A DNA stretch of 64,000 nucleotides from the NCBI RefSeq assembly GCF_036884655.1, contig NC_088327.1, positions 15,302,501-15,366,500 of the forward strand, in the 5' to 3' direction. Both the position numbers and the translations under genes were made by a program. Shown piece by piece: positions 47,540-60,811 of the stretch. The first letter of the stretch is position 1; each line of letters starts with the position of its first letter. A model generated the notes under the pieces. That model saw nothing but the letters and a program-made list of their open reading frames with translations, searched no databases and had not been told where the DNA came from. The stretch is from Musa acuminata AAA Group (taxonomy: Eukaryota; Streptophyta; Magnoliopsida; Zingiberales; Musaceae).

Positions 47540-47629
47540 AGATCCCAGGAAACCTAATCGACGGCAGTTCCTCTCTTCCTCTCCATCGGCGGGCGGCGGC
47601 GGCGTCTTCCTCCAGCGGGCTCGTCGTTG
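47540..47629 (+). other. Putative non-coding first exon
   Basis: GC/CT-rich leader-like sequence ending GTCGTTG before a GTATAT donor. It could start the APO4 transcript or be the old leader of the L24 pseudogene. Downstream to about 47950 is CT-rich low complexity; the open frames there, on both strands, are composition artefacts. Confidence 0.35.
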
Positions 47630-48784
47630 GTATATTATCTCTCTCTCATCCTCATACTCCTCCTCTTCCTTCGCCGTTGCTCACTCCGCCGCAGCCGCCA
47701 GCGTTCCCTCTTCTTTGGCTCGTCACAGCCATCTTCCCCCCTTCCTCCCTGCGCCGACAGCCTCCTCCTCGTCCCTTCGCTGGCGTCTTCCCTTCTCCTT
47801 CCTGCGCCGGCGGCTTCCTCCCGGCAGCGCAGCAGCCGCACCTCCCCTCCTCCTCCTTCTCCTTCTGTTCGGATCCTTCATCCTTCCTCCCCTCCCAACT
47901 GACAGCAACCCCCCCTCGCCATACCCAACAACCCCCTCTCCATCCTTCTCGTACTTCTATGTTAATTGTTTTATTAATATAGATTTGGACAAAATAATTT
48001 GGTACTTTAAATGAATGTATTTGATATGTCATTTTTTGTTTCAGTGATTATTTTTATCAATTACGATATATATTTTAAAATTTTTAATATTCATGAGCAC
48101 TTCACTTTGACCGGGTGAGCACCTACAACCTTGGGTGTTTTGACACCTTGGCACCTTTTAGCATCTCTTGCCTTTGATTACACTTCTTACTTTCATGTGC
48201 TCTTATTAATTCTCTCATTGATTGCTTGTAGCTGGTCTAGTTTAGCTGGAGGTATCTTGTATTAGGAGGTTGCTAAGACTTGCGTTTAGGATGTTGGTAT
48301 TAGGAGGCGGCCAAAAATTGGTTTTTATCTTTTGAATCTATCGACCAGGGATTGGATTGATTTAGTTGTTGGTTGACTTCTTATTACTTGTGCTCTATGG
48401 ACTGTCCTTTTTAGCTGCCCCCTTCTGATGCCTGGCATTTTGTGTTAGATATTAGGATTGCAGGATATACTGTTAAATCACCGTAGATCTGATCAGTGTA
48501 AGTGCCCTATTGCCTAACCTTAATGGCCAAAATTGAAGTGGGCTTTTCTCTTTGCAAGAAGCAGTTCTTCAATCTTAGTTGATGGTGCATGCAGTTTGTT
48601 ACTTTTTGCAGGGTATTTGTTTTCTGTTGCATCTAAATGTGCAAAACTTTGTTGGCTTTTAGTCCAGTTCTTATGTGCTTTCTCCTGATAGTTTCTCTGT
48701 TGTAATTGTTATGTCCATTTCTGATACGGACTACTTATTAGGAACCCCAGGAGAAAGTATTGACGATATTGGAAATTCAAGAAG

Positions 48785-49425
48785 ATGGTTTTGAAGTATG
48801 TCTCAGCATCCGACTTATGCGTCATCCATGCCTTAGTAGCAATTTTTTTATATTTTGCATTAACAATTACTCTATATATGTTCTCTACCATTTGTCACCA
48901 TCACCTTTCATGTTTTAGTTTTCCTCTTTTCATGTCTTATAAATTTGGGAAGTAATGTGCTATAGTTTTATGGGAATTTCCGATATTTGATTTTTATTGG
49001 ATTAAAATTTGTATCTTTCCCTGCATTTACTAGTGAAAATTCTTATTTCATGTTAAACTGTTATCACTGGAACCTTATGGCTTTCCTGCAGTAGTTTCTG
49101 TATTTCGATATTGCCTCTGTTATCTAGATGGTCATGTTATGTGCTTGTCTTTCAGGACTAAACTCTGCTGTTTTACTGGTGTCAGGTTATATATCCAGGA
49201 AAGGATATTACATTTGTTCGATCTGACTCACAGGTGAACTTGTTCAGATCTTATTGTGGATCCATATACATGATTCAAATATTTTTATGTTCTGTTTCAA
49301 CTAATTCATGGATCTGTTTAGGTCTTCTGTTTTGCAAACTCAAAATGCAATCAATTACTTCCACGATGGTCTGAAACCTGCTAAGCTTACTTGGACTGCA
49401 ATGTACAGAAAGCAACACCAGAAGG
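48785..49425 (+). pseudogene. RPL24: Ribosomal protein L24 (eL24) pseudogene with introns
   Basis: Exon pieces in order: ATG-Val-Leu-Lys at 48785-48795 before GTATGT; a piece at about 49157-49231 matching the L24 start (Leu-Cys-x-Phe-x-Gly ... YPGKDITFVRSDSQ, with a frameshift between); and a piece from about 49321 giving VFCFANSKC, then in another frame [18 protein letters not shown] up to 49425. Intron positions look like those of the functional gene, so this is a decayed genomic duplicate and not a retrocopy. The lysine-rich C-terminal half is absent. It lies in the region upstream of the APO4-like gene. Confidence 0.85.
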
Positions 49426-50789
49426 TATATGTTCCAGATTCACTCTATTTAATAGAATTCCCCAGTTAGGAAAAGGTTAAGAATTTTATTAAATTTTAAA
49501 CATTTTAGTGAGCCCTTTGAAGAGGTCGCTTGAATTTTGGGTAAGTTACCATATTGTTGTTTTCAGATATCATGAACTTATTCTATTTCATACTTCAGAG
49601 CTTTGTTCTGTATGGTAAAGGACTTCCTATGCTAGTAAATTTTTTGGTCTTTTGGTCCTTTGTTTGGTTTTGGTCTAAGCTTTACCATTTAATTAGTTGT
49701 GCGTCTATGCTACACATTGTGAAACTCCAGAACACCTTCTTCCATGTCCCATCTCCATCCCATATCACGATCTTTCCTCTAAACCCTACGAGTTCGATCT
49801 TCCCTCTCCCCCATGGTTACCTTGTTGAACGCTGCTTCTGCCACTCCCTTCAACACCTGCCTTTCCAGATGCTGCAAGGTACTAACCTCTCTACTGTCAC
49901 TTTTTATGTTTTCCTTTTGTCTAGATTGTCTACCCTGGCATGGATGATATGATCTTCTTAGTATTTTTTTTGGTTTCTTTTCCATATCAATGTATTTAGT
50001 GAATTATTGACTTAATTCTTGTCTTTCTTGAACCTTGCTCTATTATGAGGAGATTGGCTTTTGGGAACCCTATGTTTTCTTATCTTTCCATTGTCTTGGT
50101 CTGATTCTTTAGATCACCCTCATCTAATGCTATTGTCCAGGTCTCATGTTTCTAAGATGATTCTTCTCTGGTCTTCTTTGTTTCTTTCTTTTGTGGGAAG
50201 TTGTAGTGTGAATTAGCAACTGTTGATAGTGTCAGCAATTGGTTGATCTGGAAATCCAAGAAACACACATTGATCTATTCCACGATCTATGGGTGATAAT
50301 ATCATAATTCGTATTTAATTTCATGCTTCAATCTTAAGCTGATGAAAGGATGGCTGCAAGCAACAAGCATCCAAAACCTATGGATTTCATGCCAGATTAT
50401 AAATTTGCATTGAGAATTTATCTTTTCAATCTTAAATTAAGCTATTTCTGTGCAATATCTCATGAAACACTTGTCTGATAACAGCACAATATGTCATAGT
50501 TGTGATTCTTGTGAAGCCAGTTTTTATAGATATGACCACTTCTTTAAAAGCCTAGGTTTCTTGGCTCCACATATAATAGATTGTGACTGTTGAACTATAA
50601 GTAATTATTTGATAATAATTGAGTAAAATTTATTAAATATTGAATAGGATATGGTTCCACGCAATGTATTTAGTATGTTACTCATGGCACTCCCTCAATC
50701 AATTGAGTTGAATGTCTTTCTTCCTAAACTAAGATATTGTAATCATGGTAACGAATATTGAGCTTAGACAACATCGTTGATTGTACAGA
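49426..50789. other. Non-coding DNA, nothing recognised
   Basis: AT-rich. Short open frames such as 49554-49952 show no family signature. May be a 5' UTR intron of the downstream gene. Confidence 0.4.
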
Positions 50790-51446
50790 CAATGATTTAA
50801 AAAGTGCTAGGTGCCAAAAGACATCAAGATCCCAAAATGCTTAAGGCGTTAGGCGTTCTTTGCTCATTCGAGCGAAGCAAGATCCTCTAAAATATTAAAA
50901 TATAAAAAATATAATATAATTGATAAATATGATTATATAAAATATAATATTAATTACTATTAATAGTAGATTATCTATTGTTAACAGTAGTTAGAAGGAG
51001 CGAAAAGAGTCACTGACTGTGGAAACTAGGGAAAAGAGTCACGATTATGATGGTGTTGAAGCTGTGGACGACGGCAGTGGGGGAGGAAGTTTCGGATGAC
51101 AACAACAACAACAGAGGAAGCTGCAGATGATAGCATCGACACCGGTGGAAGCTGCGGATGGCGATGTCGTGGGTGGAGGAAGCTTCAGAGGTGTCTGTCG
51201 GTGGCAGAGGAAGCTATGGTCCTCTCCCTCGATGGTGGAAGGAGCTGCACACGGAAGTAGTGGCGACAGAAGGAACTACGCACCAAGGCTAGGCTGTCGG
51301 CGGCGGAGGCAATCACCAACTAGCTACTGTTCAGTCGAACCAGACTTAAAAATTTAGTTTGGTTGCTTCATTTAAACCGAGCGTTCGCCTGAGGTGCTCG
51401 GGCCTCACCTTATGTTGCTTCACCCGAGCACCTATTTAAACCATTG
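50790..51446. mobile_element. hAT-like non-autonomous DNA transposon
   Basis: 657 bp flanked by an exact 8-bp duplication TGTACAGA (50782-50789 and 51447-51454). The termini are imperfect inverted repeats: CAATGATTTAAAAAGTGCT on the left, and on the right the reverse complement of CAATGGTTTAAATAGGTGCT. No transposase is seen; the interior is partly GA/GC-rich. An 8-bp duplication is the hallmark of hAT elements. Confidence 0.88.
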
Positions 51447-51454
51447 TGTACAGA

Positions 51455-53440
51455 TAAGGGGATAGTGATACTAGATCCATTCGCCAATGACATTAGGACA
51501 TAGCAGTGCACGAGCATTGGTATGGCCTCGATGGTGATAAGGTTGTTGAGGCAGTTAGGGTGTGTTGTTGAGGCAATTAGGGTGTGGTGTTGAGTTTAGG
51601 GTAGAAGAGCAGACGGGAAGATATTACACAAGGCTCTCTTGTTTGTCACGAACTTACTTAGTTTTGTCTAAGTCGTGTGGTACCTTTACGTTTTCATCTG
51701 TAAAGGGTCAACCTCCACAAAACCTCTTATGGTCCCTTAAGGAGCTACAAAAGAGAAGACAAGTTAGAGGAATTGTTTAACCTAAGATCTTGCAAGCAGA
51801 CATTTTAGCAAACACTTGATAGGCAATGCAAAATACAAACATAGACTTCATAAGCTTTGAACAGTCGTGTGACAAAGGGTCCAAGGTGGTCCGTCGCGAT
51901 CAAAAGTCCCTACAAGTATCCACATAACATTGCTGCAGAACAAGGCACCGAACCAGTCCTAGACACTACCCCAAAGGTTCATCCAGCCATGTGCCACCCG
52001 TGTAGCTCTTTGGTGTTGTGCTGGTTGACACTTTGCACCACTTTGTGGAGTTAGAAAACCCCTAAAATGGTTGCCTGGGTGGCCTGTTTTTGGGTAGTTT
52101 TGCCTTTGCGTGATGATTTCACATAACCAACATTTATAGGACTAAGATGGCCAAGCAAACCAAAATGGGGTTGTCAAGCCTATTGCAAGCTCTCTATATG
52201 TTGTGCAAGGCATGAACAAAACCGAAAGACACGGACATATACAAACATTACGTCAAACACCCTTTATACAAATTTGTCGGTGACATGTTGGCAATGGACC
52301 GATAACATAGGTTGAGAAATGGAATGAGGAGCATGGTGTCACTTGTTGACAGTGCCCAATGAATGAGGCAATGGCAGTTGGCAGGAGGAGACGAGAATAA
52401 GGTGGTTGACAAAATTGATCCAAAAAAGCTTAAATTCAACCAAATTGAAATCCCAGCCACTAGGACTTGCTTGATTCTCATAACGCTGCAATTTCAAATT
52501 AATGGTCATTATTGTCGGCAGCATCAACTAATGCCAAATTGGCCTTGTCAACTCTCTATAAACTTCTATCTAATAACGTATCACCTGTTGCCATGTCAAA
52601 TTATACACATGGTCACTCCTCACTGATAGAAAAATTGTGGCATCTTCACAGATACATAGTGGAATTCTCCCTGGGCATCAATAAAAATGGTTCCTCATTC
52701 CCATATTTGATTACCCTGTTTTCGTTCTTGGAAAAAAGAATAAAAAGACAACCCTCTTAAGGGTCGGTTATCTTTTATTGTATTTTTAGAATTTTTTAAC
52801 TTAATTTTAAAAATTGTAGTGGTTTGCTTTGTTTTGTTGTTCTTTTGTGTTTTGTTGAATTATTGAAAATGCATCATTATCGTTTGTGAGCATATAGATA
52901 TGTAGCTCAAGGCTTCTTTGCTATAATATGTTCTTTGGATTATTGTGCTTTTGTTTTGAAATAAAACTCGGGATCAATATAACTATAAATCTTGGTGATT
53001 TCCCAGAAAAAAGCCTCAGGTGTTTGGTTTTTCTTGATCGACCCCCTTGTTCTCAATATGCATGCACAAAGCATAGTTTTTCTCATTGAAACCCGGGTGG
53101 TCTGGACCTTTTCTCTAGCCAACTGATCTAGTGAAACCAATTACAATGCTTTTGAATGTGCTTACAATGTTTTTGATTACTAAGGCAAGATACTGATATA
53201 CTATTCAAAAATACTATAATCGAGCCACAATTATTTCAAATCCCTACCAATCTTATTTATCAAACCTAAAGTTATGTTTTCATCCAGTTCACTGGATGGT
53301 TTAAACCTAAGCATGCCCATCCACTATCCAATTAGCTATTTTAATTTTATATTGTAGAAACACATACATAGCTTTAGTCTGTATGTCTTTTAAGCATCAA
53401 CATGTAGAATTTAATATATTTGAATGCTCAAATTTGTGGT
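51455..53440. other. Probable old LTR sequence upstream of APO4
   Basis: From 51644 the sequence TGTCACGAACTTACTTAG has the look of an LTR start, and the DNA to about 52750 has a different texture from its surroundings. I could not find a matching end or target-site duplication. No coding domain seen. Confidence 0.3.
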
Positions 53441-53449
53441 TTAGGTCTG

Positions 53450-55977
53450 ATGGCTTTCTGGAGGCCAGTTCAGCATTATCTCCAGGGAGACTTATATTGC
53501 TCCCTCATGCATTTGAGGCAGTATGGTTCAAAAGTTGATTGGAATAAGCTTCGGCCAATGATTTTGAAAAGAATAAGAAACAGAGCAAAAGATTATCCTG
53601 TCATGAGAATGATTCCTATAGCACAAGATGTTCTAAAATCGAGAGAAATGTTGGCAGAAGGCATCTCTACTCTCCTCAAGTTTATCCCGGTTAAGTCATG
53701 CAAGTAAGCATCTATGTTCCTTGCAATTCTTGTTAGCTACAAGTTTTTTGTTTGTTAATCCATTTTCACTTCTGAAAATGCTGGTTGTTTTCATTCTCTG
53801 TAAGGCTCATATAAATATTCTTACAAAATAAAGAGTCCTGCCATGAACATGTGAAATTATGAATGAATAGGAACTTCTTTCAAATATATTTCTTTAGGGA
53901 ACTAATAAATGCTGATAGTTGGAGACAGATGGGTTTCATGTCCCAAAACTTTCAGCCTTTTAATGTCAGCTATGTTGTTTGTTAATTATTTTGTCCCTTG
54001 GATTGTTACATAAGACATCTTTTACTGTCGCCTGAACTTCTTGTGTATCCACTGATACTTGTTCAGACCTGCTTATTATATTTACGGGGAGCATTATATA
54101 TTTATATTGTTTTTTCAGTATTGATTTCTTGAATTATCCTCTTACTGTTCTTTCTTGTTAGTCACAGGTAGTTATGTACTTATGTTATTCCAATACAAGG
54201 AACTTTTCTTTTATAAAAAACAGTCACTTTGCACTTCATTTAGTTCATTGGGGATTGGTACTTTGTACGATTTGTTAATCGCTATGAGATTATGAATTGG
54301 TAGTTTTCCTTGGATCTTCATTTGTCTGACTCATTCTCATGATTTTATAATTCATCCTTCATTGTTCCTCTTCCTGAATTTGTGTCTTCCCTTCCCACTT
54401 CACCTTCTTCTTAGTTTTTCTCTTTTGTTTGTTTTTCCATGACTTAATTGCAATTTTTTCAATCATCCATTTAGTCAACATGATCTTAAATTTAGATAAT
54501 TTTGTCTTGAGTGGTTTTTTTTTGTAGCTTGTAGCTTTTGTAGGAGATTTCTGATTTTTCAATAGAATAAACTTCTTTCTCCACTGGTTCTGGTTATTAA
54601 ATATCCTTCTTTCTTTCTTTTAGTTTTTTCTTTATTTTTAGAAGAAATGAAAGATCTTTTTTTTTGGTGCTTATGAATAACTACACTCGTTCTCTGCATG
54701 TTCAATCCATTCGTAAGCCTGTTTACCAAACCTGTTGTATGCAAGACTAAGACCATCCATGGAATGTTCCTCAGTGTCTTATGAGGTGAATGAACCTGTA
54801 ATTGTTGTGCGTTAAATAAACCTGGATAAGATGCATCACGCACAGGATTTATTTGCACGCCAACCAAAAGCAACTTAGTTGATATTTGTAGTTTCCGAGA
54901 TAGTTTGTTATTGGCTGACTGCATACTTGTTCTGGTTAGACTAGAATTCTCTTTTCTTTCTCATATTCCTACTAATTTTATCGACTGTTTACAGCATGTC
55001 TGATGCCCAGGCCTGCATATGATTGCTGAAATCTTGGCCATTTTATAAAGTGACTTGAACTGTTGCTCTTCAATAACGTTTATTTGCAGTTAATTGGTAT
55101 TTTGGGTGAATTGGAAAAAGAATTGGCTGATTCATTCCACCATAACATGATTGTGAGGCTGATTTTAAGTTTTGTTTTTCATCTGTACTACAAAACAATA
55201 TTAGACTTTCATAGCGGAGCTATTTTTGAACTTTCCAGTTATGATCTTTCTTCCAGGTTTTGTCCTGAAGTATTTGTTGGTGAGACAGGGCATCAGATTA
55301 AAACCTGTTATGGCTTTAAGCATATTATTAAGGACCGGCCACACCATTGGACTGAAGGAAAATTGAATGATATCCTCACTCCAGTTGAGTCCTTTCATCT
55401 CCAAGATATGCATCAAAGCATCATAAAGCATGACCAGAGATTTGACTTCCATCGTGTTCCAGCTATTGTTGAATTATGCTATCAAGCTGGAGTTGAAATT
55501 TCAGATGAAGTTTTGTATAATTGCAGTCCAGAATCCCCTCGTAGCCAAGGAAACACAGTAAAGGCTGATGTTTCGTTGGACGAAGACATCAAGTTAGTTG
55601 CTCAGGTCACCTTGGATGCCTGGGAGACGCTCAGGCTGGGAGTACAGAAGCTATTGCTAGTCTATCCAGTGAAGGTCTGCAAGTATTGTTCAGAAGTCCA
55701 CGTTGGGCCATCAGGGCACAAGGCGCGACTCTGTGGGGTTTTTAAATTTGAAAGATGGAAGGGATCCCACATGTGGAAGAAAGCGGAGGTGGATGACTTG
55801 GTACCACCAAAGATGGTGTGGCATCGGCGGCCTCACGATCCACCTGTGCTTGTGGATAGCGGGCGGGGTTTTTATGGGCATGCACCAGCTGTCGTCGAGC
55901 TCTGCATGCAAGCTGGTGCCAGAGTGCCGATGAAGTACTTCTGTATGATGAAGGTCCATGGGCTCACGGCCACTTGA
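53450..55977 (+). CDS. APO4: APO protein, APO4-like (organellar RNA metabolism)
   Basis: Member of the plant-specific APO (accumulation of photosystem one) family, RNA-associated organelle proteins; the APO3/4 branch is thought to act in mitochondria. Two coding exons, 53450-53703 and 55257-55977, join in phase 2 to give 324 residues, close to the usual length. Each APO repeat has its Cys/His pattern: CKFCPEVFVGETGHQIKTC (from about residue 84) and CKYCSEVHVGPSGHKARLC (from about 222), each followed by a PVESFH/PAIVELC-like block. The start is the first ATG after the likely acceptor at 53444, giving MAFWRPVQHYL, a short amphipathic N-terminus that could serve as a targeting peptide. One or more non-coding exons probably lie upstream. 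The APO4 assignment rests on recall of family members and is less sure than the family itself. Confidence 0.9.
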
Positions 55978-56455
55978 GTTTTATGATGGTCACTCATACG
56001 TGCTTCGATTCAGATATGACACTCTAAATGGCACCTTCATTTTTTTCTCAAGAACAAGTGATATGAAACTTCACATATTAATGATTTCTGACGTCCTCCT
56101 GAGGGATAGCATCTCACTGCAATTCATCGGATTTGACATTGAAAGCAGTTCAAATGCCAAAGTTGATCAGGAAGTTTGATCGGAAGGAGATCCGATACCT
56201 ATTTCTCGCTGTGCAAGAGACTTGAAAGTAATCAACTGATAAAGGTTTCTCATTTGATACTCCATGTTGTTGTGGAGATTTGGAGTGAAAAGATTAGATT
56301 ATGCTGCAAGACTCTTACCAGCGGGCAGCTAAAGTATCACTTTGTTGTGATGCGTGTCAGTAGTACTGAGGAGAATTCATCCAAATACAAGGGGATTTGA
56401 AGGTTCGTGCAAAACATGCTAATCGTTTACGAGCTAAGATAACTAAGCCAAGCAA

Positions 56456-56539
<84 letters not shown>
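56456..56539. repeat. (AAT)28 microsatellite
   Basis: Uninterrupted AAT triplets, about 480 bp after the APO4 stop. The poly-Ile open frame is an artefact. Confidence 0.97.
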
Positions 56540-59500
56540 CATATAGTTAGTTCATCAAGTTTTTGTAAGATTTTTCTCCATATCTAAGATCGACGATCAT
56601 CTCCGCAACAGATTCAATCACCAGCGTTGCTACGCCTTCATCTAGAGTTGACCTTGATGATCAACTCGATTACCTGTTGAACGGCCTTAACTAACAACCA
56701 TGGACCGGTTGCCATACCCGGTCCGGACCGTTCTCTGTTGAAACAAGTACCTGAATCCTCCGAAATGGCCGGTTTCGCGAGCCAGTTTGGTTGCAGAAAT
56801 GGGTGGTGCGTCGGAGACACCCTCGTCGCGACTCTTCCTCGAGACTCGGACCATCGCCCTGTCACAGCTGGAAGTCACAAGTACGCACTAGGGTTTGTGA
56901 ATCTCTCTCTCTCTCTCTCTTAAGCTTTTTCGGTTTCTTAGATTGTCAGTTCGTGCGAAGTCCTTTGCCTTGATCCATTTTCCCGTTCGTGCTATTCATC
57001 ATGTTTGTGAACCCCCTCAATAGACTATGCTTCTGTTGTCTCTTGATGTAAGTAACATATTTATGATTGAATTTGCAAAGATCCATGGAGAAATACATAG
57101 AGAGTGTTTCTTAATGGCTAGATCGAAGCCGACTGTGGATGATTCTTCTGAGGAAGGGTTTTTCTGTGTGAATCAATTTTTGATGATTGGTTATTGTTCC
57201 ATTCTTTAAAATGGTTTTTCCGGTTCGGCAAATCGAATTGGGTTTCCAACCATAAGGGAGATCTGCGTCAGGTACAGTGATTTCTGTCATGATCTTTGCG
57301 GTGAGTTCTGGCGTTTACAAGTTACAATGAATGCAATTACTAGTGGTGATGCTAATTTTATCTGCCTGGTCGTCAATCTATCTCGGAACAAATTGATTGC
57401 AGAGGTAAGCTGGTTGAGAAAGTCACAAGATGTTTGTCACAGTTCTATAAAATAAAATAAAAACAATATTGAAGCGAATGATATAGGGAGCATTAATTGT
57501 TTGAGTCACCAATGTTCTTCGGTAAGCGTTTAACTACTTCCGATGAACATGTAAGCACTTGTTAATCAGTTCTTGGAATAACGTGGAACTTGTTATGTCT
57601 GCCTTTCTACATAAAAATTATCAACTGAGATGAAAGACCTAGTTTGTCATGTCATTGGGCCAGCTAAATCTACCAATTGTTTTCCTAATCATTCATCTAG
57701 AAATCTGATATTGTAGTCGGTTGGCCAAGATATCAGATTTCTAGACTGGGATGAGTTGGTCCAAAGGAGGAAGAGTTGCAGGTGGAGGGCGAGCATGGAT
57801 GAGAGAAAGAAACAGAGTAAGAAAAAGAAAAAGAAACAAGAGACGGTGATTGCCATTGCTATCAAAAAATTTGAGAAATAATGCGGGTACCGGCCGGTAC
57901 GTTTACCATTTAACCCACCTTGTTTCATTAGCTTAATCTGGGCTTTATGCTCGGTAAGATACACATATTGAGTGATATGCCCAATATGAACACTGATGGA
58001 CCACATATAGGTTCAATCACCATATTTTCTTTTTCCTATCTTTTTAGTTTTATTGCATTTATTTTTGTTTCCATTTCTCAGTTTTTTAGGTGATCTCATT
58101 GCAATTTGATTCTATTGCTAGGTTATTCTAGTTCTAAATATAAGATAGTTTGTGCAAGTAAAGAAGATAGTTGGGAGGAACTGAAACAACTTTTACAGAA
58201 TAATAAAAGAAGTAAGAGAAATAGAAAAAGGATAATAAGGATTAGGTAGCATTGCAGGTCTTGTATCTACTTAGTTTTTAAAGGATCAATAATGCTCAGG
58301 GGAGTTTATAGGTTTCATTTACTCAGCTTGAGATGCATTTTTGGTGAGTTAATAATGACATCTACTACTCTTCACAAAAGGGCAATCCAGTGCCTGAGGT
58401 TTCCACTAATGTGGTGTCCAAGGAGGGTCATTGTGTGTAGCCTTCAGCAATCCAAGAGACTACTACTCCAAATCAAAATTGTTGATCTTGTGTATTTGTT
58501 GACGGTGCTTAGTTTGCTTATTTAAGATGTGGTTCTGATTAAGTTGACATTGCTGCAGTGCAAACCGGGGGCACGAAGATCATTTAAAAATTATTTGTAG
58601 AGGAGAAGGATGAGGCACTCGACCTGTCCCAAGGAGAGAGAGCCCCTGGGGCTTCCCTGAAGGTGATACACGACAGCCTCAGGCACACAGATGCAACGAC
58701 CGTGCAGACAGACGTTATCCAGGTTCTCTAGTTGGTTTCAAATCTTCAAAACTGTATTTTCATTTGATCCATGGTTGAATTCTGAAGTCCTTCTGGTTTC
58801 ATATCATTTCTGTTTGGTTGTGCATATTTAGGAATGCGCTCAGGTTGTTGACTCTTTTTAACTTTTTCAAAATTCTAGTGTGCTAAGGTTGAGTAAATTT
58901 TCTCACTCCTTGCCAACTTTATATTTGAAAGGTGAATGGAATTAAAAAAAAAGAATTAAAATGTTTACATCTACCAAACCTCTTATGCCTTTAGATGCAT
59001 GTAATGTTGGTTTCCAGGATCTGTCCGATTTAGCATCAATTAATTTACTAATGTTTTATTTCTTGTTCCGTTTTTAAGTACTTCTATAGGGTACTCTTTA
59101 TTTTTCAGCGTTTTTGTATACTCTACAAGGTGAAACTTTTATGTTCAATTTTTGTTGCTTTGAAGGAAATCCATTTGAAACAGTTCCAGGCCCTTCCGAG
59201 CTCTTTGGGCAATGCATGCGATCAAAACCTGGGTATACTTGATCTCCTACTGCTTTCTATCTTACTTTGGGCTTTCTACGTCAAGAACAGAAATTTTAAC
59301 TGATGGGTGATTATAGCAAGTTTTATATTTCTTACATTTAACAATGAATGATAGATAGCCTTTTCTAATTTATTGCCGACTCGTAAGTCGGTATCCAAAA
59401 CCTTCCCCTACCAACCAGCGTGTGTTTGGTGAGTCAAATCCTAGACAACTTGGCTATCGACGCCTTCAGTCATAAAGACGTAAATTCCTTTTGGAAGAAG

Positions 59501-60340
59501 CATCATCTATTCTAACCGTACTAGTTGTTTAGCCCACATAAATAATCCTGATCGAAAAGATGCATTTCTGGAGAGTAGAAGAGATATTTCTGTACCTGGA
59601 GACGATGGAGTGGCAGCTACACCTCTGATAAAGGAATTCTTCAGTATGTTTGTTATCCGGGAGATTTTTCTTTTTTAGGAGGTTTCAGGTTTAACCGATG
59701 ATTTCTCCTTTGTCACGGACTGTGTCGATGGGGCTTGGCATGTGAGACAAAACCATACTCGCGAATGGATTCATGACACACTACTACGGTCTTCCCAACA
59801 GTTAGCTATATGGTAGGTACGGTTCGATACGAAGGTACGATGGTTTAGAATCGAACCGAACCAAAAATGGATTTCGGTGGTTCAATTCCGTCGGATCCAT
59901 GGAATCTGGAATCTACAACCCGGGTTGACGGGTCTATTTGATTTCGAACCAGTCAACCAAAAAAAAAAAAAAAGATTAACTAACTGTATTTAAATGAATT
60001 TACTCCTTTTTAATAAATCCTGACAAAGGGTTAATCGAAAGGGTATTTTGAAAAAAAATCTAAAATAAATAAAATCTTGCAGCATTAGACAAATCGATTC
60101 AAAACAGATCCAATTTCCATTCTGATTTCAATTTCCAAACCAGACAGCATTAGGACACGTTACGATGGCCAGTCTGGGTATTAGAAAAGATTACGAGGAC
60201 GTCATGAATTGAAATGGTGGCAGGCTTTTGGTCGGTGGCCATCGCCCACGGTGAGAGTTCGTTCACCTCCAACGACTGACTGGTACTCGATTACATCTTG
60301 ACGGGGAACAAACGAGGAGGATGCTAATCATACAGGAGGA
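56540..60340. other. Unresolved region with exon-like blocks, possibly a decayed or unknown gene
   Basis: A 5'-UTR-like (CT)n stretch lies at about 56890-56922. Plus-strand blocks that look coding and end at GT donors: 57327-57404 (starts MNAITSGDANFICLVVNLS, donor GTAAGC), 58591-58722 (44 codons, DEALDLSQGERAPGASLKVI, donor GT) and about 59165-59231 (EIHLKQFQALPSSLGNACDQ). Further open blocks are 57719-57882 (Lys-rich end before a stop) and 59541-59678 (open to a stop, NNPDRKDAFLESRRDISVPG). I could not join them into one frame nor recognise the protein. It may be a real multi-exon gene of unknown function or a pseudogene. From about 59800 no coding signal is seen. Confidence 0.3.
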
Positions 60341-60811
60341 GCGCTATGTCAAACGATAATGCTCCTGTTGCTTATAAAGATGCGCAAGTAAAAAACAAAA
60401 AACCACATTGTATGACACCACTACTGATGGGTCAAAACATCCTATATTAGCAAATACATTAAGCCAAGAAGCTGCCCCTACACACCAACTTCCCCCACCC
60501 CCCCCTACCCTTCCCCCTATATTAGGAAATACATTCATTCTTCCAAGAAGCTGCCGCTACTTCAACCAGACAATTTCGTACGAACCTGCAAGCATCACCA
60601 GCAGTCCAAACAGCTCTCGCTTTGACAGACCATCACCTCCTTTTTTAACTTCCCATGAAATCAAATTAGAAATTGAGAAAGCCTCCCATCTACTTTTGGC
60701 CAGGAAATCGGCCAAATGATATGTGAGGCACCCATCGGAATCGAAAACGAGGAAACAAAAAAAAAAAAAAAAAAACCAAACTTGTAATTATCACTGCAAC
60801 ACCTCCGGACA

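Noticed and set aside
47627..48032. Overlapping Ser/Pro-rich and Arg/Gly-rich frames on both strands
   Set aside because: CT-rich low complexity next to a leader-like exon.
56357..56542. Poly-Ile protein on the minus strand
   Set aside because: AAT microsatellite.
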